Positions 33,653 through 42,927 are shown, numbered from the stretch's first letter. The stretch: 64,000 nt of DNA from DAOVRD01 sp964521715 (GCA_964521715.1 CAZFSS010000005.1:1-64000), one strand, 5' to 3'. The notes: generated by a model from the letters alone, not told the origin. Numbers and translations are program-made.

Positions 33653-36190
33653 ATGCCTTGCGCAGCAAACCCGAAAGGAACGGAAGACGGACGCATGGCG
33701 CATGGACTCAAGCGGCTGGCGTGGTGGCTCGCTGCCGCCGGCCTGCTGGTGGCCGCGGTGCCCGGGAGCGGCGACGAGGAAGCGCCGCTCCTGATCGGGA
33801 CCGACTGGCCGCACGACGCGGGCGAGAACGTCAAGCAGCTCTTCCACGAGGCGGGCTTCAACTTCGTCCGCGTGGCCGGAGGCGGCTACGCGTGGGCCAC
33901 GGAGGGGAACAAGTCGGCGGTCGAGGAGCTCAAGAGAAGCGGAGTGAAAGTGCTGCTCCAGCTCGGCAGCCACTATCCCTCAGCGGACTACTTCCGGTTC
34001 AGGGACAGCTGGCTCGTCGACCAGAAGGGCGAGACCGGCGTCGAGGACCGCAGCGCGTGGGCCATCTCCTACTCGGGCAAGAACTGGCCCCAGTACTCCT
34101 ACGCCAGCGAAGAGGTGCGCCGGCAGATGGAGGTGGACTTCCCGGCCTACCTGAACGAGCTCAAGGGGTCCGGCAACGTCATCGGCCTGAACCTGCACAA
34201 CGAGCCGGGGCTGCACTGGCTGACCGACCGCATCTTCGACTACAGCCCGCCGGCGATCGGCAAGTTCCGCGCCTGGCTGAAGGACCGCTACGGAACGGTC
34301 GAGCGCCTGAACGAGGCGTGGGGCGCTGCGTTCGATTCGTTCGATTCGGTCGAGCCGCCGCGCGAGGAGCCGCCCGTCCAAAACCTGGCCGCATGGCTCG
34401 ACTGGCGGCGCGCCAACGTGGACTTCATCCGGGCCTTCCTCCAGTGGGAGACGGTGCTCGCCCGGCGCACGTGGCCCGGCCTGCCCGTGACCACCAACAT
34501 GGCGGGCCCGCTCGACTGGTGGCATCCCTGGCGGTGCGCGGACAACTTCCTCTTCACCCAGGGCATGGACGTCGCGGGCGTCGACATCTATCCCTCCGAG
34601 TGGGCTCCACGCCACTTCGCGGGCTACACCATGGACATGACGGCGGGCGTGGCCCAGGGCCGCCCCGTCTACGTCATCGAGTGCGAGGTCTACAGCCCGC
34701 AGAAGTGGCCCCATCTGACCGAGGAGCAACGGGCCGCCATGCTGCGAAGCGAGGTCTGGACCTACCTGGGGCACGGCGCGCGCGGCGTCCTCCTGTGGGG
34801 CCTCAGCGGTCGCGAGGAGAACGACCTTACGCGGGGCGAGTACAACCCGCGCGTCGAGGCCATGCGCGAGATCACGCACCTTTGCCGGATGCTGCGGCTG
34901 GGCGGCTTCCACAGGCAGAAGGCCGAGGTCGCCGTCGTGGTCGACCCGGATTCCTACTTCTACTTCTGCGGCAAGGAGGGCCCGCCCTACTTCCTCGACA
35001 AGGCCGGCATGGGCATGTACGGCGCCGCGAGGGACAACGGCTACCAGGTCGACGTGATCTTCGCCGACCAGGTGCGGCTCGGCGCGGCGGGCGGCTACAA
35101 GGTGCTCCTGCTGCCCTGCCAGGCCATGATGGAAGCGCCGCTCGCGGGGCGGCTCACGGAGTTCGTGCGCGGCGGGGGGCTGCTGATCGCGGAGGCCCCG
35201 TTCGCGGAAGTCGACGAGCACGGCCGCGCCGTGGAAGCCATGCCGGGATGCGGGCTGGACGCCGTCTTTGGCATCCGTACGGGCGAGACCGAACGCGAGC
35301 CCGAGACGATCCAGGCCGGTGACGCCGAAATGAGCGTGTGGCGCTTCCGCCGCGACGTCCAGCAGACCGGCGGGGAAGTGATCGGACGATTCGCCGACGG
35401 AACGCCAGCCGTCACCGTGAACGGGTTCGGCGAGGGCCATGCCGTCTACGTCGCCTCGACCGTGAGCATGCCGTACTGCGACGGCTGGGGCACGTGGGCC
35501 CGGCCGGGCCTGAGGGAGCTGGTCCGCTCCCTCATCGAAAGCCACGCGCCGTCCGTGCCGCGCGTTGAGGTGATGCACGAGGGAGACGCCTGCCTGGACG
35601 TCAGCCTGCTCGAGGATGCGAAGGGAAACCGCCTGGTCATAATCACGGTTCCCTCGGACGGAGGCAAGCCAATCTCGCCGGTTCAGGGCGTCCGCGTCTC
35701 CCTCCCCGCCGATCAGCTTGAGGGCGTGGAGCAGGTCCTGGCGCTCTGCCCGACTGCCACGCTGGACGGACACGTCTGGCAGGTGGCCGGACTGCTCGAC
35801 GTCAACCGGCAGGACGGGCGGGCCACGATCAAAGGCGACGGCGTGGACTCGGCGGTAGTGGTCTTGCTGGCCAGAGACGTGTCTCCCTTCGCGTGGCTCA
35901 TAGTCCCGAAGGAGGCTGAGAAGGGAACCGAGTTCTCCGTACTCGCCGGCTGCCTGAATGCATCACCGCGCGCGGTTGCCGGCACGGCGGACCTGATCCT
36001 GCCCGAGGGGGTCGAGAACCTGACCGGCCCGCAGCCTATCAGCGCCGAGGCCGGGGAAGGCGCAAGGGTGGAGTTCAAAGTCAGGGCGCCGGGCTCGGCA
36101 CAGCGGCTCGTCGTGAAGGCATGCCTCCGGCTGGAGGGACCCGACGCAGAGCCCATCGTGAGCGTCCCGCTGGACGTCTACGTGAAGTGA
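33653..36190 (+). CDS. Secreted GH42-type beta-galactosidase
   Basis: The roughly 845-residue protein carries a hydrophobic export segment (LKRLAWWLAAAGLLVAAV) near its N-terminus and then a GH42-like barrel. NVIGLNLHNEPGLHWL (about residue 180) holds the acid/base Glu, and RPVYVIECEVYSPQKW (about 345) holds the nucleophile Glu. A trimerisation/amidotransferase-like domain (YKVLLLPCQAMMEAPLAGRLTEFVRGGGLLIAEAPFAE) and C-terminal beta domains follow. ATG 33653 is chosen for GGGAGG six bases ahead; ATG 33695, directly at the signal peptide, and ATG 33557, overlapping the previous gene, are alternatives. It would remove galactose from glycans in the periplasm or outside the cell. Confidence 0.82.
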   Translation: MPCAANPKGTEDGRMAHGLKRLAWWLAAAGLLVAAVPGSGDEEAPLLIGTDWPHDAGENVKQLFHEAGFNFVRVAGGGYAWATEGNKSAVEELKRSGVKVLLQLGSHYPSADYFRFRDSWLVDQKGETGVEDRSAWAISYSGKNWPQYSYASEEVRRQMEVDFPAYLNELKGSGNVIGLNLHNEPGLHWLTDRIFDYSPPAIGKFRAWLKDRYGTVERLNEAWGAAFDSFDSVEPPREEPPVQNLAAWLDWRRANVDFIRAFLQWETVLARRTWPGLPVTTNMAGPLDWWHPWRCADNFLFTQGMDVAGVDIYPSEWAPRHFAGYTMDMTAGVAQGRPVYVIECEVYSPQKWPHLTEEQRAAMLRSEVWTYLGHGARGVLLWGLSGREENDLTRGEYNPRVEAMREITHLCRMLRLGGFHRQKAEVAVVVDPDSYFYFCGKEGPPYFLDKAGMGMYGAARDNGYQVDVIFADQVRLGAAGGYKVLLLPCQAMMEAPLAGRLTEFVRGGGLLIAEAPFAEVDEHGRAVEAMPGCGLDAVFGIRTGETEREPETIQAGDAEMSVWRFRRDVQQTGGEVIGRFADGTPAVTVNGFGEGHAVYVASTVSMPYCDGWGTWARPGLRELVRSLIESHAPSVPRVEVMHEGDACLDVSLLEDAKGNRLVIITVPSDGGKPISPVQGVRVSLPADQLEGVEQVLALCPTATLDGHVWQVAGLLDVNRQDGRATIKGDGVDSAVVVLLARDVSPFAWLIVPKEAEKGTEFSVLAGCLNASPRAVAGTADLILPEGVENLTGPQPISAEAGEGARVEFKVRAPGSAQRLVVKACLRLEGPDAEPIVSVPLDVYVK

Positions 36191-36206
36191 CCGCGTGGAC
36201 GGCGCA

Positions 36207-37223
36207 TCACGGCCTCGCGTAGCCCGGCTGCTGCGTGACGACTTCGATGAAGGCCAGCATGTTCTGAAGCGGCACGTCGCGGGGGACGGCGTGCGCGGGC
36301 GCGAAGATGTAGCCCCCGTCCCGGCCCAGGTCCAGCAGGTGGCGGGTGGCGCGCCGCACGTCGTCCGGCGTCCCGTAAGGCAGCGTCTTCTGCGTGGAGA
36401 GGCCCCCGTGGAAGGCCAGCCGCCCCCGGTACTTCCTCATCAGGCCGTCCACGTCCATCACCTCGGGCTGGAACGGATTGAAGCAGTTCAGCCCGATCGC
36501 GATCAGGTCGTCGAGCAGCTCGTCCACCTTGCCGCACGAGTGGATGGTGACGAATTTGCCCGCGTCGCGCACGACGCCGTACATCCGCGCGAGCACCGGG
36601 TAGATGAACTCGTGCCAGATCCTCGGCCCCATCTGGAGGCCGCGCTGCTGGCCCCAATCGTCGCCGAAGTGCACGGCGTCGATGTCGTGCTTCAGGGCCT
36701 CCTCGACCCGCGCGACGTTGAAGTCCGCGATGGCGTTCAGGAGCTCATGAACGAAGGCCGGATGGTCGTAGAAGTCCATCATCAGGTTACTCATGCCGCG
36801 CAGCGTCCAGGCCCTCTCGTAGAGCGAGAAGCCGATGTTGAAGACGCGGAACCGGTCGCCGTGCTCGCGGATCCTGTCGGGGATGCCCTCGAAGAAGCGC
36901 GCACTGCGCGGATCGGGGAACTCATAGCCCTCCAGCGTCGCCTCGGGCAGCACGCAGCCCTTCACGTTGCCGATGTCTTTGTCGATGCTCCTGTCCCAGA
37001 CCACGCCGAAGATGTCCCGGACGCAGTTGTCCCCGACGTCCGTGAAGAACCCGACGCCGCTTCCCAGGCCCAGGAAGTGGTCCTGGAGCACGGGATCGAG
37101 ATCGGACGTGCCGAAATGGTCGACGAGCTTCCGTTGCGCGTCCACCGTGAAGCCGAACGACCACGGCACGTAGGGCGGCCTGCCGCCCTCCAGCACCGTC
37201 CTGATGACCTCCCGCTTCGTCAT
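36207..37223 (-). CDS. URO-D superfamily methyltransferase homologue
   Basis: The 338-residue protein begins MTKREVIRTVLEGGRPPYVPWSF and holds KFVTIHSCGKVDELLDDLIAIGLNCFNPFQPEVMD (about residues 235-270). HSCG is the zinc-thiolate motif of corrinoid methyltransferases of the MtaA/MtbA type. The C-terminal glycine-rich RDGGYIFAPAHAV is also typical. GGGAGG lies about 10 bases before ATG 37223. It follows the DUF6485 gene by 15 bases and is probably expressed from the same promoter. It ends 16 bases from the convergent GH42 gene. A role in demethylating or methylating sugar-derived or C1 compounds is an inference. Confidence 0.82.
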   Translation of the reverse strand: MTKREVIRTVLEGGRPPYVPWSFGFTVDAQRKLVDHFGTSDLDPVLQDHFLGLGSGVGFFTDVGDNCVRDIFGVVWDRSIDKDIGNVKGCVLPEATLEGYEFPDPRSARFFEGIPDRIREHGDRFRVFNIGFSLYERAWTLRGMSNLMMDFYDHPAFVHELLNAIADFNVARVEEALKHDIDAVHFGDDWGQQRGLQMGPRIWHEFIYPVLARMYGVVRDAGKFVTIHSCGKVDELLDDLIAIGLNCFNPFQPEVMDVDGLMRKYRGRLAFHGGLSTQKTLPYGTPDDVRRATRHLLDLGRDGGYIFAPAHAVPRDVPLQNMLAFIEVVTQQPGYARP

Positions 37224-37238
37224 CGCCGCCGGGCCTCC

Positions 37239-37442
37239 CTACGCCTGTCCGCTCTGGACCAGCCGGACGAAGTGCTCGAAGCTGCGGTCGTACGTCTTCT
37301 CCGCGTCCGGCGGGAAGCAGCAGCCGGGCAGTTCCCTGTGCGACAGGTGGTATTGCAGGCACTCGCAGCAGATCCCCTGGCGCGAGCAGCTCGAGTACGT
37401 GCACTTACATCTCCTCAGGTTCTCCTGCTTCTTGCACTCCAT
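37239..37442 (-). CDS. DUF6485 cysteine-rich small protein
   Basis: The 67-residue protein starts MECKKQENLRRCKCTYSSC and contains SRQGICCECLQYHLSHRELPGCCFP and EKTYDRSFEHFV. I recognise this as the DUF6485 family: about 65 residues with a conserved set of cysteines that probably bind zinc or an iron-sulfur cluster. AAGGAGGAG precedes ATG 37442. It is the first gene of a pair with the URO-D homologue 15 bases downstream, so it may act with methyltransferase chemistry. No function is established. Confidence 0.85.
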   Translation of the reverse strand: MECKKQENLRRCKCTYSSCSRQGICCECLQYHLSHRELPGCCFPPDAEKTYDRSFEHFVRLVQSGQA

Positions 37443-37503
37443 CGGGACTGGCTCCTCCTTGCGGTCCTGGTCCGGGCCCGCCGACTGCCGGGCGTGAGGT
37501 CGC

Positions 37504-37532
37504 ATTCTAGAGCCTGGCCGGCGGTCGGGCAA
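37504..37532 (-). promoter_or_regulatory. Promoter of the DUF6485/URO-D pair
   Basis: On the minus strand TTGCCC (37532-37527) and TAGAAT (37509-37504) are 17 bases apart, about 60 bases before ATG 37442. Confidence 0.5.
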
Positions 37533-37568
37533 GTCCCCGCAGGCGGTCCGGCGCGGCGCGCCGTTGGC

Positions 37569-37597
37569 TTGACACGCCGGCGGGCGCCGCGTAGATT
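37569..37597 (+). promoter_or_regulatory. Promoter of the second isomerase gene
   Basis: A perfect TTGACA (37569-37574) and TAGATT (37592-37597) are 17 bases apart, 45 bases before ATG 37642. It is back-to-back with the DUF6485 promoter. Confidence 0.6.
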
Positions 37598-37641
37598 GGC
37601 GCTTCGCTTTGCGCCGGGAAGGCTTCTCTGAAGGCAAGGGG

Positions 37642-38496
37642 ATGGAGATGGCCGAAGGCAAGATGCCGCTCGGGGTGTTCGTGTCCGCAGGCGCCGGCCT
37701 GGGTGCCTCGATCGAGAGGGTGGTGGGGCTCGGAGTCCCCACGGTGCAGTTGCACGCGCCCGGCCCGGAGTCCCGAACGAAGGAGCGGGCCCGGGAGGTC
37801 AAGAAGGCGTTCGCCGACGCCCGGATCAAGATCACGCTCGTCTTCTGCGGTTATCCCGGCGAGAGCTACCAGACGATCCAGATCGTCAGGGACACGGTCG
37901 GGCTGGTGCCGCCCGCCACGCGTGCGGAACGGCTCGCACAGACCAAGCGGATCGCGGACTTCGCCTCGTGGCTCGGGGCGCCCGGCATCGGCGTGCACGT
38001 CGGCTTCGTCAGCGAGGAGCACGATTCGCCCGAGTTCGCCGGGGCCGTGGACGTGGTCGGCAAGGTGGCCGACCATTGCGCGAGACTCGGGCTGACGATG
38101 AACCTGGAGACCGGCCAGGAGACGGCGGACACGCTGCTGTGCCTGCTCGAGGCGGTCGGACGCGATAACCTGGGTGTGAATTTCGACCCCGCCAACATGA
38201 TCCTTTACGGCAGCGGCGAGCCGCTCGAGGCCCTGCGCAAGGTGGGCGCTTACGTCAGGAGCTGCCACTGCAAGGACGGCACCTGGAGCGACAGCCCGGG
38301 GGAGGAGTGGGGACTGGAGGTGCCGCTCGGCCAGGGCGCCGTGGGCATCGAGAACTTCGTCGCCACGCTTGACGGGCTCGGTTACGCCGGCCCGCTGACG
38401 ATCGAGCGCGAGGTCAGCGGCGAGCGCCAGATGACCGACATCAAGGCCGGCATCCAGCTGCTGAAAGGCATCAAGGCCAAGCTCGGGATCGGCTGA
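37642..38496 (+). CDS. Sugar phosphate isomerase/epimerase-type TIM-barrel protein
   Basis: The 284-residue protein is an AP-endonuclease-2/xylose-isomerase-like barrel. It shows GIGVHVGFVSEEHD (about residue 117), LTMNLETGQETADTLL (about 150), DNLGVNFDPANMILYGSG (about 175) and SCHCKDGTWSDSPGEEWGLEVPLGQG (about 210-235); the Glu, Asp and His in these stretches are the usual metal ligands. ATG 37642 is used; ATG 37648 is a close alternative. It stands alone behind a good promoter, between the DUF6485 gene and proS. The sugar substrate is unknown, but the many glycosidase neighbours suggest monosaccharide interconversion. Confidence 0.85.
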   Translation: MEMAEGKMPLGVFVSAGAGLGASIERVVGLGVPTVQLHAPGPESRTKERAREVKKAFADARIKITLVFCGYPGESYQTIQIVRDTVGLVPPATRAERLAQTKRIADFASWLGAPGIGVHVGFVSEEHDSPEFAGAVDVVGKVADHCARLGLTMNLETGQETADTLLCLLEAVGRDNLGVNFDPANMILYGSGEPLEALRKVGAYVRSCHCKDGTWSDSPGEEWGLEVPLGQGAVGIENFVATLDGLGYAGPLTIEREVSGERQMTDIKAGIQLLKGIKAKLGIG

Positions 38497-38620
38497 AGGC
38501 AATAGGGGCAGGAAAGAGGCAGCAATCCCGGCCTTTACCGTTCCGGCTTCTGCCTTCCCGCTGCGCAGCGGCCGGTGTAGTGCGGCCTGTGCAACTCCAG
38601 GATTGGCGTGATCGATTGAG

Positions 38621-40051
38621 ATGGCCAAGGGCCTGACACCGCGCAACGAGGACTACGCCCGCTGGTACAACGAGATCGTCCAGCTAGCCGAGCTGGCCGA
38701 CTACGCGCCGGTGCGCGGCTGCATGGTGATCCGTCCCTACGGCTACGCCCTGTGGGAGAACGTGCGGGCAGGGCTCGACCGCCGCTTCAAGCAGACGGGC
38801 CACGAGAACGCCTACTTCCCGCTCTTCATCCCGCAGAGCTTCCTGGAGAAGGAGGCCGAGCACGTCGAGGGGTTCTCGCCCGAGCTGGCGGTCGTCACCA
38901 TCGGCGGCGGCAAGGAGCTGGAGGAACCGCTGATCGTGCGGCCCACGTCCGAGACCATGATCGGCCACATGTACGCCAAGTGGATCCAGAGCTACCGCGA
39001 CCTGCCCGTGTTGATCAACCAGTGGGCGAACGTCGTGCGGTGGGAGCTGCGTCCGCGGCTGTTCCTGAGGACGACCGAGTTCCTCTGGCAGGAGGGCCAC
39101 ACCGCCCACGCCACGCGCGAGGAGGCCGAGGCGGAGGCCCGGCGGATGCTGGACGTCTACGAAGACTTCGCCGAGAGCGAGGCTGCCGTGCCCGTCATCA
39201 AGGGCCGCAAGAGCGAGAGCGAGAAGTTCCCCGGCGCCGTCGTGAGCTACACCATCGAGGCCATGATGGGGGACGGCCGCGCGCTTCAGTCGGGCACGTC
39301 GCATGACCTGGGGGAGAACTTCGCCCGCGCCTTCGACATCACCTATCAGGACGCCGGCGGCGAGCTGCGCTACTGCTGGACGACCAGCTGGGGCCTGAGC
39401 ACGCGGTTCATCGGCGCCATCGTCATGGTGCACGGCGACGACCAGGGCCTCATCCTGCCGCCGCGCCTGGCCCCCGTCCAGGCCGTCATCGTGCCCATAT
39501 GGAAGAACGACGACGAGAAGGGATCCGTTCTGGAGGCCGCCGAGAAGGTGCGCGACACGCTCGGCGCGTTCCGGCTCAAGCTGGACGACCGCGAGCAGTT
39601 GACGCCCGGCTTCAAGTTCAACGACTGGGAGCTGAGGGGAGTGCCTCTGCGCATAGAGATCGGCCCCCGCGACGTGCGCAACGAGCGGGTCGTGCTGGCC
39701 CGCCGCGACCTGCCCGGGCGGGACGGCAAGAGCGACCTTCCCCTGGCCGACCTGGCCGAGGGCGTGGCCGACATGCTGGAGTCGATCCAGGCGGCCCTCC
39801 TTGAGCGTGCCATCGCGTTCCGGGAGGCCCACACGGCCGAGCCCGAGACCTACGACGACCTGTGCGCAGCCGTGGCGGAGGGGTTCGCGTCCGCGTGGTG
39901 GTGCGGCTCGGCGGACTGCGAAGCGAAGGTGAAGGCCGACACCACGGCCACCGTGCGTTGCATCCCCTTCGACCCAGCCGGCGGGGGCGGAGCCTGCGCC
40001 GTGTGCGGCTCGGAAGCCCGCCAGAAGGCCGTCTTCGCCCGGGCATACTGA
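38621..40051 (+). CDS. proS: Prolyl-tRNA synthetase, archaeal/eukaryotic type
   Basis: This class II synthetase charges tRNA-Pro in the cytosol. The 476 residues match the short archaeal/eukaryotic (ProRS type 3) form rather than the longer bacterial form with an editing insertion. Motif 2 with FLRTTEFLWQEGHTAHAT (about residue 148) and motif 3-type GLSTRFIGAIVMVHGDDQG (about 260) are present. The C-terminal domain has a zinc site formed by CGSADC and CAVCG (about 425-465), as in this type. No strong ribosome site precedes ATG 38621. Such ProRS are known in several bacterial groups, including Thermus and some PVC bacteria. Confidence 0.97.
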   Translation: MAKGLTPRNEDYARWYNEIVQLAELADYAPVRGCMVIRPYGYALWENVRAGLDRRFKQTGHENAYFPLFIPQSFLEKEAEHVEGFSPELAVVTIGGGKELEEPLIVRPTSETMIGHMYAKWIQSYRDLPVLINQWANVVRWELRPRLFLRTTEFLWQEGHTAHATREEAEAEARRMLDVYEDFAESEAAVPVIKGRKSESEKFPGAVVSYTIEAMMGDGRALQSGTSHDLGENFARAFDITYQDAGGELRYCWTTSWGLSTRFIGAIVMVHGDDQGLILPPRLAPVQAVIVPIWKNDDEKGSVLEAAEKVRDTLGAFRLKLDDREQLTPGFKFNDWELRGVPLRIEIGPRDVRNERVVLARRDLPGRDGKSDLPLADLAEGVADMLESIQAALLERAIAFREAHTAEPETYDDLCAAVAEGFASAWWCGSADCEAKVKADTTATVRCIPFDPAGGGGACAVCGSEARQKAVFARAY

Positions 40052-40173
40052 GGGGGTCAGTTTCCGGCATTGCTCCCACGGGCGGTGCAGGGAGGCTGCG
40101 GCACATCCTTTGCACGCCGTTTCCAGAGGGGGCATACGGTGCGCCTTGAGACACTTCGCGGAGTTCCCGCGGG

Positions 40174-40184
40174 TTTGCTGCAAA
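40174..40184. promoter_or_regulatory. Small palindrome upstream of the Gfo/Idh/MocA gene
   Basis: TTTGCTGCAAA is an odd-length palindrome 47 bases before ATG 40231, within the 179-base gap after proS. A small hairpin CGCGG/CCGCG lies just upstream. It resembles LacI-family operator halves, but this is a weak call. Confidence 0.25.
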
Positions 40185-40230
40185 TGCGTCCCTTGAGATC
40201 ACTCCTTTCCTTGCTGACGGGGCGCGAGCA

Positions 40231-41331
40231 ATGAGGATCGGCTTCCATGGCAACGTTCTGGACGAGCCGCGGATACGCGCCGGTCTGATCGGCTGCGGCT
40301 CGCATTCGTTCAGGAACATCTGCCCCACGTTCCAGTTCGCCCCCGTCGAGCTCGTGGCCACGTGCGACCTGGTCGAGGAGAAGGCGCGCGCTTTCGCCGC
40401 CCAGTTCGGCGCGGCCTCGGCTTACGCGGACCACCGGCGGATGCTGGACGAGGAAGACCTGGGCGCCGTGTTCATCATCACGGGCTATAACGACGAGGGC
40501 CGGCCCCAGTATCCGGCACTGGCGGCGGACTGCCTGAAGGCCGGCTGCCACGTCTGGACGGAGAAGCCGCCGGCCGCTGCCTGCGCGGAGATCGAGGAGC
40601 TTCAACGCGCCGCAGAAGCGGCCGGCCGGTCGTGCATGGTCGGGTTCAAAAAGATGTTCATGCCCGCCAACGAGAAGGCGAAGGAGCTGACGGCGGAGGA
40701 GGAGTTCGGCACGGCCCAGCTTCTCACGTTGCAGTACCCCCAGTACGTGCCGTCGGAGGAGGAGTTCGAGGGATACCTGCGGTCACGCGAGCCCGTCCGC
40801 GCGGTCACGGGTTTCCTGGATCATCTGTGCCATCCTGCCTCGCTGCTCGTCTACCTGGCCGGCATGCCGCGGACGCTCTACTACGAACGCAGCGCGCGGG
40901 GTGCGGGGCTGGCCACGTTCGGTTTCGAGTCCGGGCTGATCGCCTCGCTCGCCCTGACTTACGGCGCCTCCCTGAACGCCGGCATGGAGAGGACCGTGAT
41001 CGTGTCCGACCGGGGGCGGCACATCACCGTGGACAACAACGTGCGAGTCACGCTGCACCGGTCGCCGCCCGTGGGCTACGGGGACACGCCGAGCTTCTAC
41101 GCAGGCACGACCGCCCAGGCCAGCGCGAGCTGGGAGCCTGAGTTCTCGCTCGGGCAGCTCTACAACAAGGGCCTGTTCCTGCTCGGCTACTACGGCGAGG
41201 TGAACGAGTTCGCGCGGGCCGTCATCGAGAGCCGGCCCCCGAGCAAGGGCACGTTGGATGATGCGTGGAACATAACGCAGATCTTCGAGGCGTTCGCCGA
41301 AGGTCCGCGGAGGTTGATAGACCTTTCGTAG
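40231..41331 (+). CDS. Gfo/Idh/MocA-family NAD(P)-dependent oxidoreductase
   Basis: The 366-residue protein has the N-terminal Rossmann fold: RAGLIGCGSHSFRNICPTFQF, about residues 16-36, with GxGxxx altered to GCGSHS. VWTEKPPAAAC near residue 110 follows; the EKP motif supplies the catalytic Lys. The C-terminal beta-sheet domain follows, with the GFLDHLCHPASLLVYL stretch in place of the usual GxHxxD segment. Members oxidise or reduce sugars and inositols with NAD(P). It precedes the GH39 glycosidase by 77 bases on the same strand, suggesting processing of the released sugar. No signal peptide is seen. Confidence 0.88.
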   Translation: MRIGFHGNVLDEPRIRAGLIGCGSHSFRNICPTFQFAPVELVATCDLVEEKARAFAAQFGAASAYADHRRMLDEEDLGAVFIITGYNDEGRPQYPALAADCLKAGCHVWTEKPPAAACAEIEELQRAAEAAGRSCMVGFKKMFMPANEKAKELTAEEEFGTAQLLTLQYPQYVPSEEEFEGYLRSREPVRAVTGFLDHLCHPASLLVYLAGMPRTLYYERSARGAGLATFGFESGLIASLALTYGASLNAGMERTVIVSDRGRHITVDNNVRVTLHRSPPVGYGDTPSFYAGTTAQASASWEPEFSLGQLYNKGLFLLGYYGEVNEFARAVIESRPPSKGTLDDAWNITQIFEAFAEGPRRLIDLS

Positions 41332-41408
41332 ACCCAGGCGGCCGCCGTGCCGCCTAAAGACAGGGAGGGGGATATGGGTGCGCCGTCTCGCGTCCGGAGG
41401 ACAAGAGA

Positions 41409-42896
41409 ATGGCCACCAAGCGGATTCGACTCAAGGTTGACCTGGCCGACACGGCCACGCCGTTCAGGCACTACTACGAGATGTGCGTAGGCAGCGGCCA
41501 CGCCGCGCTGGTCCTGCGCGCCGACTGGCAGGCCCAGTTGCGCAAGTGCCGCGAAGAGCTCGGCTTCCGATACGTCCGGTTCCACGGGCTTCTGAACGAC
41601 GACATGAGCGTCGTGCTGGGCACGCCCGGGAGGCCCGAGTACCACTTCCACAACGTCGACCTCATCTGCGACTTCCTGCTGGGCGTCGGCATGAGGCCGT
41701 TCGTCGAGCTCAGCTTCATGCCGTCGGTCCTGGCATCCGGCGCGCAGACTGCCTTCCACTACCGGGGAAACGTGACGCCGCCCCGCGACTTCGCGCAGTG
41801 GGAGGACCTGATCCGCGCCCTGGTCCAGCATCTGGCGGACCGCTACGGCCGGCGCGAGGTGACGCGCTGGTTCTTCGAGGTCTGGAACGAACCGAACCTG
41901 GACTACTTCTGGGCGGGCTCGCAGGAGGACTACTTCGAGCTCTACCGGCGCGCGGCGCTCGCAGTCAAGTCCGTGGACGCACACTTCCGCGTGGGCGGCC
42001 CCGCCACCGCCCGCGACGGCTGGGTGGCGGACCTGATTCAGTTCTGCAAGCGGAGCGACGTCCCGCTCGACTTCATCTCCACCCACCACTACCCCACCGA
42101 CTTCGAGCGCGGGGCGGCTGAGGAGGAAAGCCTGGACGTGGCGGCGCTGCTCACCCGCGACCTGGAGGCGCGCATGGCCGAGGCGCCGCGCGGCATACTG
42201 ACGCGGTGGGCCAGGCAGACCCGCGCGCACGCCGGCGGCCTGCCCCTCTACTACACCGAGTGGAGCAGCTCGCCCAGCTGCACGGACCGCTATCACGATG
42301 AAGCGTACGCCGCAGCCTTCATACTGAAGACCATTGCCGACAACGACGGGCTGGTGGCCGGGTATTCGTACTGGACCTTCAGCGACATCTTCGAGGAGGC
42401 GGGCATGCTGTCGCAGCCGTTCCACGGCGGCTTCGGGCTGCTGACCATCCACGGCATCGCCAAACCTGCCTACCAGGCGTACCGTTTCCTGCACGATCTG
42501 GGGCGGGAACGCCTGCCCGTTGTCGGAAAGGGCGGGACCGTCGAGGCAATGGCCACGATAGACGGCTCGGCCCTGCAAGTGCTCCTGTGGAACTGGGACG
42601 TGCCGGGCTCGGACCTGCCCGAGGCGCAGGTGAGGCTGGTGGCCGCAGACGCCGGCGGTCCCCTCGGCGCGACCGTCGAGCGGGTCGACGAGCATCACGC
42701 CAATCCGAAGGCGGCCTGGGAGGAGATGGGCAGCCCCGGCTACCTTACGGCCGCGCAGGTCGACGAGCTGAAGGCCGCAGCCGCGCCGCAGGTTGAGGAG
42801 GTGCCCGTCGAGCAGGACAAGGACGGGCAAGCCGTCACTCTCGACCTGCCCCCGTGGAGCATCGCGAGGCTGGTGCTGTCTCCCGCGAGGGCCTGA
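41409..42896 (+). CDS. GH39-type beta-xylosidase / alpha-L-iduronidase homologue
   Basis: The 495-residue protein has a clan A barrel with the GH39 signature WFFEVWNEPNLDYFWAG (about residue 155; the Glu of NEP is the acid/base) and LPLYYTEWSSSPSC (about 280; Glu nucleophile). An N-terminal FRYVRFHGLLNDD strand and a C-terminal beta-sandwich are also typical. No signal peptide is present, so it should act on imported oligosaccharides. GGAGG precedes ATG 41409. It probably shares a transcript with the upstream Gfo/Idh/MocA gene. Family members remove xylose or iduronic acid; the choice cannot be made from sequence alone. Confidence 0.87.
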   Translation: MATKRIRLKVDLADTATPFRHYYEMCVGSGHAALVLRADWQAQLRKCREELGFRYVRFHGLLNDDMSVVLGTPGRPEYHFHNVDLICDFLLGVGMRPFVELSFMPSVLASGAQTAFHYRGNVTPPRDFAQWEDLIRALVQHLADRYGRREVTRWFFEVWNEPNLDYFWAGSQEDYFELYRRAALAVKSVDAHFRVGGPATARDGWVADLIQFCKRSDVPLDFISTHHYPTDFERGAAEEESLDVAALLTRDLEARMAEAPRGILTRWARQTRAHAGGLPLYYTEWSSSPSCTDRYHDEAYAAAFILKTIADNDGLVAGYSYWTFSDIFEEAGMLSQPFHGGFGLLTIHGIAKPAYQAYRFLHDLGRERLPVVGKGGTVEAMATIDGSALQVLLWNWDVPGSDLPEAQVRLVAADAGGPLGATVERVDEHHANPKAAWEEMGSPGYLTAAQVDELKAAAAPQVEEVPVEQDKDGQAVTLDLPPWSIARLVLSPARA

Positions 42897-42927
42897 GCGA
42901 CGCCCTGGGCCATCCGGCGCCGCTGCC

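Noticed and set aside
40110..40138. TTGCAC-17-CATACG as promoter of the Gfo/Idh/MocA gene
   Set aside because: The -10 matches only three of six positions.
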